Notes under the pieces: generated by a model
What the model was told of the DNA's origin: nothing
The model's input: the letters and a program-made list of their open reading frames with translations, nothing else
Databases searched by the model: none
Made by a program: the position numbers and the translations under genes
Assembly: GCA_045636705.1 (NCBI GenBank)
Contig: JAZTYA010000041.1
Location: 1-6,916, forward strand
Direction: 5' to 3'
Source of the DNA: SFWF01 sp045636705
GTDB taxonomy: Bacteria > Bacillota > Clostridia > Oscillospirales > Acutalibacteraceae
DNA length: 6,916 nt
Shown: in pieces, positions 5,370 to 6,916 of the stretch
How positions within the stretch are numbered: the first letter of the stretch is position 1
Layout: each line of letters begins with the position of its first letter

Positions 5370-6219
5370 ATAAAAGATTTAAATAGTAATCCTTCATTTG
5401 CTTTGCATCCTCTGCTTGTGTGCCCGCTGACTCACAAATAAAGGTTGGCGATAGCATTTTCTTTGCACAAATTTCCAAAGCCGGCTCAAAGTTTGGTCCG
5501 TAAATTTGGTCCTCAAAGGTTAAATGCCTTACTTCGCCTCCACCCGAATATTCAATCTTTGAAAAATGAGAGTGGAACTCTTTAAGTCTTGAAATGCCGA
5601 GTTTATTTTCGATTCCGTCAAAAATCTTCCTAAAATCTTCATTTGTTTTTAATATGCCGCCATCTCTGGCGTTAAGATGTCCAAAATCGATGCAAGGAAG
5701 AAGTCTTTCATCAAGCTCACAAAGGGCCAAAACCTCGTCAAGTGTGCCTAACTGATTAACCTTGCCCATTGTTTCAGGACAAACTCTTATATGTGAAAGC
5801 CCCTCGTTATCTAATGCTAAAAGGGCTAAATTCATTGTATCTATTGCGAGTGCTAAAGCCTCTTCGCGACTGATTTTTCCGCAAGAGCCCGTATGCACAA
5901 CTATGCGGTTGCCACCCATAGCGTTTACTGCTCTGGCACTTTGGAGAATATAATCAACAGATTTTATTCTCTTCTCCTTTTCTATAGAGGACATTGAGAT
6001 ATAATATGGCGCGTGAAGAGAAAGCTGTATTCCCTTTTCTTTGGCCTTTTTCCCTAAAAGTTCTGCCTTTTCGCTACCGATGTTAACACCACGTCCACAC
6101 TGATATTCAAAAGCGTCCAATCCCATTTTTTCAACATATTCAGGCACGTCCAAGCTCGACTTGTAGCCCATTTTAGAAAAGCTTTCACTATTTCCCGCTG
6201 GTCCGAATCTAGCCTTCAT
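5368..6219 (-). CDS. Endonuclease IV-like TIM-barrel protein (AP endonuclease family 2)
   Basis: This protein has the fold and most metal ligands of endonuclease IV (Nfo), which cuts DNA at abasic sites. The 283 residues are nearly the length of E. coli Nfo (285). Candidate trinuclear zinc ligands by comparison with Nfo are His69 (LHAPYY), His109 (VVHTGSCG), Glu149 (CPETMGK), Asp178 and His181 (IDFGHLNARDGG), His216 (FHSHFSKIEY), His232 (EVRHL) and Glu263 (ICESAGTQAED). The Nfo ligand Asp229, two residues before His231, corresponds to Val230 here, so one ligand seems lost or replaced, perhaps by Glu229. True abasic-site activity is therefore uncertain; a sugar isomerase-like or other zinc hydrolase role is possible, and I know of similar clostridial proteins annotated only as TIM-barrel proteins. 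The ATG has AAGGTGG 4 bases upstream and overlaps yqeG by 11 bases, indicating co-transcription. Confidence 0.85.
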   Translation of the reverse strand: MKARFGPAGNSESFSKMGYKSSLDVPEYVEKMGLDAFEYQCGRGVNIGSEKAELLGKKAKEKGIQLSLHAPYYISMSSIEKEKRIKSVDYILQSARAVNAMGGNRIVVHTGSCGKISREEALALAIDTMNLALLALDNEGLSHIRVCPETMGKVNQLGTLDEVLALCELDERLLPCIDFGHLNARDGGILKTNEDFRKIFDGIENKLGISRLKEFHSHFSKIEYSGGGEVRHLTFEDQIYGPNFEPALEICAKKMLSPTFICESAGTQAEDAKQMKDYYLNLL

Positions 6220-6700
6220 TTTTCCACCTTGCCCTTAATTTCTTTTCTATCTTTCGGCGAACTTTAAAACTCAAAGGTTCCTCAGGAGTAATATTAGTTG
6301 TAAGAATTGTTTTTATTCCTGAAAGTTTACCGCCTAAAACATCGGTAAACACCTGGTCGCCTACAATGGCAGTGTTTTTATGTTTAGCCTTTAATCTTTT
6401 GGCCGCTTTAATATAGCCAAACGGTAGCGGCTTTGCCGCTAAACCTACAACATCAAGGCCTATGCTCTTTGCAAATTTTTCTGCTCTTTTTTGTTTGGCA
6501 TTAGATAAAATCATAAGCCTAATTTCATTTTGGCGCATAATATCTAGCCACTCTTCTACCCCTTCACGAAGGGTCTTGTTTGCGTGAGCTATAGACAGGG
6601 TGTTATCGACATCCAAAAGTAGCGCAGTTATATTATTCTGTTTTAAAAAATCAACCGTAATATCGGTTATTTGATTAATTATAAAATCAGGTCTTAACAT
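6209..6700 (-). CDS. yqeG: YqeG-family HAD-IIIA phosphatase, probable phosphatidylglycerophosphate phosphatase
   Basis: YqeG proteins are HAD phosphatases related to yeast Gep4 and plant PGPP1, which convert phosphatidylglycerophosphate to phosphatidylglycerol; that role is inferred here. From the chosen ATG (163 residues) the HAD motifs are: motif I DVDNTL with Asp30 and Asp32, motif II LSNAK with Ser67, motif III Lys91 in AAKPLPFGY, and motif IV VGDQVFTD with Asp116 and Asp121. The start MLRPDFI is typical, and GGAGG lies 4 bases upstream. An in-frame TTG 30 bases earlier sits inside a hairpin and was rejected. A basic C-terminus (VRRKIEKKLRARWK) could associate with the membrane surface. 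It overlaps the TIM-barrel gene by 11 bases and begins the yqeG-TIM barrel-pepP run. The usual yqeH-aroE neighbours of Bacillus are absent here. Confidence 0.92.
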   Translation of the reverse strand: MLRPDFIINQITDITVDFLKQNNITALLLDVDNTLSIAHANKTLREGVEEWLDIMRQNEIRLMILSNAKQKRAEKFAKSIGLDVVGLAAKPLPFGYIKAAKRLKAKHKNTAIVGDQVFTDVLGGKLSGIKTILTTNITPEEPLSFKVRRKIEKKLRARWKNEG

Positions 6701-6704
6701 TTTT

Positions 6705-6709
6705 CCTCC
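6705..6709 (-). promoter_or_regulatory. Ribosome-binding site fixing the yqeG start
   Basis: GGAGG on the minus strand lies 4 bases before the ATG at 6700. It rules out the longer TTG-initiated frame at 6730, whose first codons would be part of the hairpin. Confidence 0.75.
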
Positions 6710-6710
6710 A

Positions 6711-6741
6711 AAATAGAGAAGCGGTTGCAATGCAACCGCTT
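6711..6741 (-). terminator. Hairpin between rpsU and yqeG, probable rpsU terminator or attenuator
   Basis: The arms AAGCGGTTGC (6732-6741 on the minus strand) and GCAACCGCTT (6719-6728) pair perfectly over 10 bp with a 3-base loop. The 3' flank is CTCTATTTT, a broken U-run, so termination may be partial. It starts about 58 bases after the rpsU stop and ends 2 bases before the yqeG ribosome-binding site, where it could also modulate translation. Confidence 0.6.
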
Positions 6742-6758
6742 TCAGCTTACAAAATTTA

Positions 6759-6764
6759 AGTATA
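6759..6764 (-). promoter_or_regulatory. Candidate -10 box for yqeG
   Basis: TATACT on the minus strand matches the -10 consensus in 5 of 6 positions. No convincing -35 is found 16-18 bases upstream (best TTAATG at 18 bases, 3 of 6), and there is no extended -10 TG. If used, transcription starts near 6752 and the message begins with the hairpin at 6719-6741. Confidence 0.25.
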
Positions 6765-6799
6765 ACGGCACCTTAAAAATGCCATTAATCTTTAATCGC

Positions 6800-6916
6800 T
6801 TAGCGGAACTTTCTTTTGCGTGCCGCTTCAGACTTCTTCTTACGTTTTACAGAGGGCTTCTCGTAATGTTCTCTCTTGCGAACTTCTTGAATAACTCCGT
6901 CTTTTGCCGTCTGTCT
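6800..6916 (-). CDS. rpsU: 30S ribosomal protein bS21 (C-terminal part, cut by window edge)
   Basis: bS21 is a small basic protein of the 30S platform near the anti-Shine-Dalgarno end of 16S rRNA and is needed for efficient initiation. The visible 38 residues end in the diagnostic EVRKREHYEKPSVKRK, then KKSEAARKRKFR and TAA. bS21 is normally about 57-60 residues, so about 20 N-terminal residues and the start lie beyond the right edge. The first visible codons (RQTAKDGVIQ) correspond to the variable middle. It is followed by a hairpin and then yqeG on the same strand. Confidence 0.95.
   Translation of the reverse strand, partial: RQTAKDGVIQEVRKREHYEKPSVKRKKKSEAARKRKFR

Noticed and set aside
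6701..6730. TTG start extending YqeG by 10 residues
   Set aside because: It sits in the hairpin, and the ATG at 6700 has GGAGG and gives the family-typical start.
1..6916. Search for a defence system, prophage, CRISPR array, insertion sequence or riboswitch
   Set aside because: All genes are housekeeping types on one strand with tight spacing; no direct-repeat array, transposase, integrase or long structured leader is visible.

Overview
The window reads as ordinary chromosomal housekeeping DNA from a low-GC Firmicute, most likely an anaerobic gut-type member of the Clostridia. Reasons: moderately AT-rich sequence, strong GGAGG/AAGGAG ribosome-binding sites, a bS21 protein with the typical Firmicutes C-terminus, a YqeG-type phosphatase, the non-mevalonate (MEP) isoprenoid pathway, and the clustering of a proline-specific peptidase gene, efp and an acidic zinc-ribbon protein gene. 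I cannot name the genus. Every gene is on the minus strand, so transcription runs from the right edge to the left edge. No mobile element, CRISPR array, tRNA or rRNA gene is visible, and no gene-free stretch exceeds 300 bases.

In order of transcription: (1) the C-terminal 38 residues of rpsU (bS21) at the right edge, followed by a strong hairpin. (2) A tightly overlapping trio: yqeG (HAD phosphatase, probably phosphatidylglycerophosphate phosphatase), an endonuclease IV-like TIM-barrel protein, and an M24B Xaa-Pro aminopeptidase. (3) efp (elongation factor P) and a small, very acidic coiled-coil/zinc-ribbon protein. They are driven by a perfect-consensus sigma-A promoter inside the 3' end of the peptidase gene and closed by a strong intrinsic terminator. 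(4) A second overlapping group: PAP2 membrane phosphatase, ispD, ispF and an RsuA-type 16S rRNA pseudouridine synthase. (5) After a 138-base spacer with its own extended -10 promoter, the first 164 codons of a UgpC/MsmX-type sugar ABC transporter ATPase, cut by the left edge.

The themes are translation (bS21, EF-P, rRNA pseudouridylation, proline-peptide turnover) and lipid-carrier/membrane metabolism (IspD and IspF of the MEP pathway beside a PAP2 phosphatase, and YqeG in phosphatidylglycerol synthesis). EF-P rescues ribosomes stalled on polyproline, and Xaa-Pro aminopeptidase degrades proline-containing peptides, so their adjacency is thematically coherent, although the internal promoter lets efp be expressed independently.

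I found no obviously new multi-gene system. The items most worth a second look are the acidic Cys-tailed zinc-ribbon protein, the endonuclease IV-like protein that appears to lack one zinc ligand, the consensus promoter embedded in coding sequence, the PAP2-ispD-ispF coupling, and two hairpins placed directly before ribosome-binding sites.
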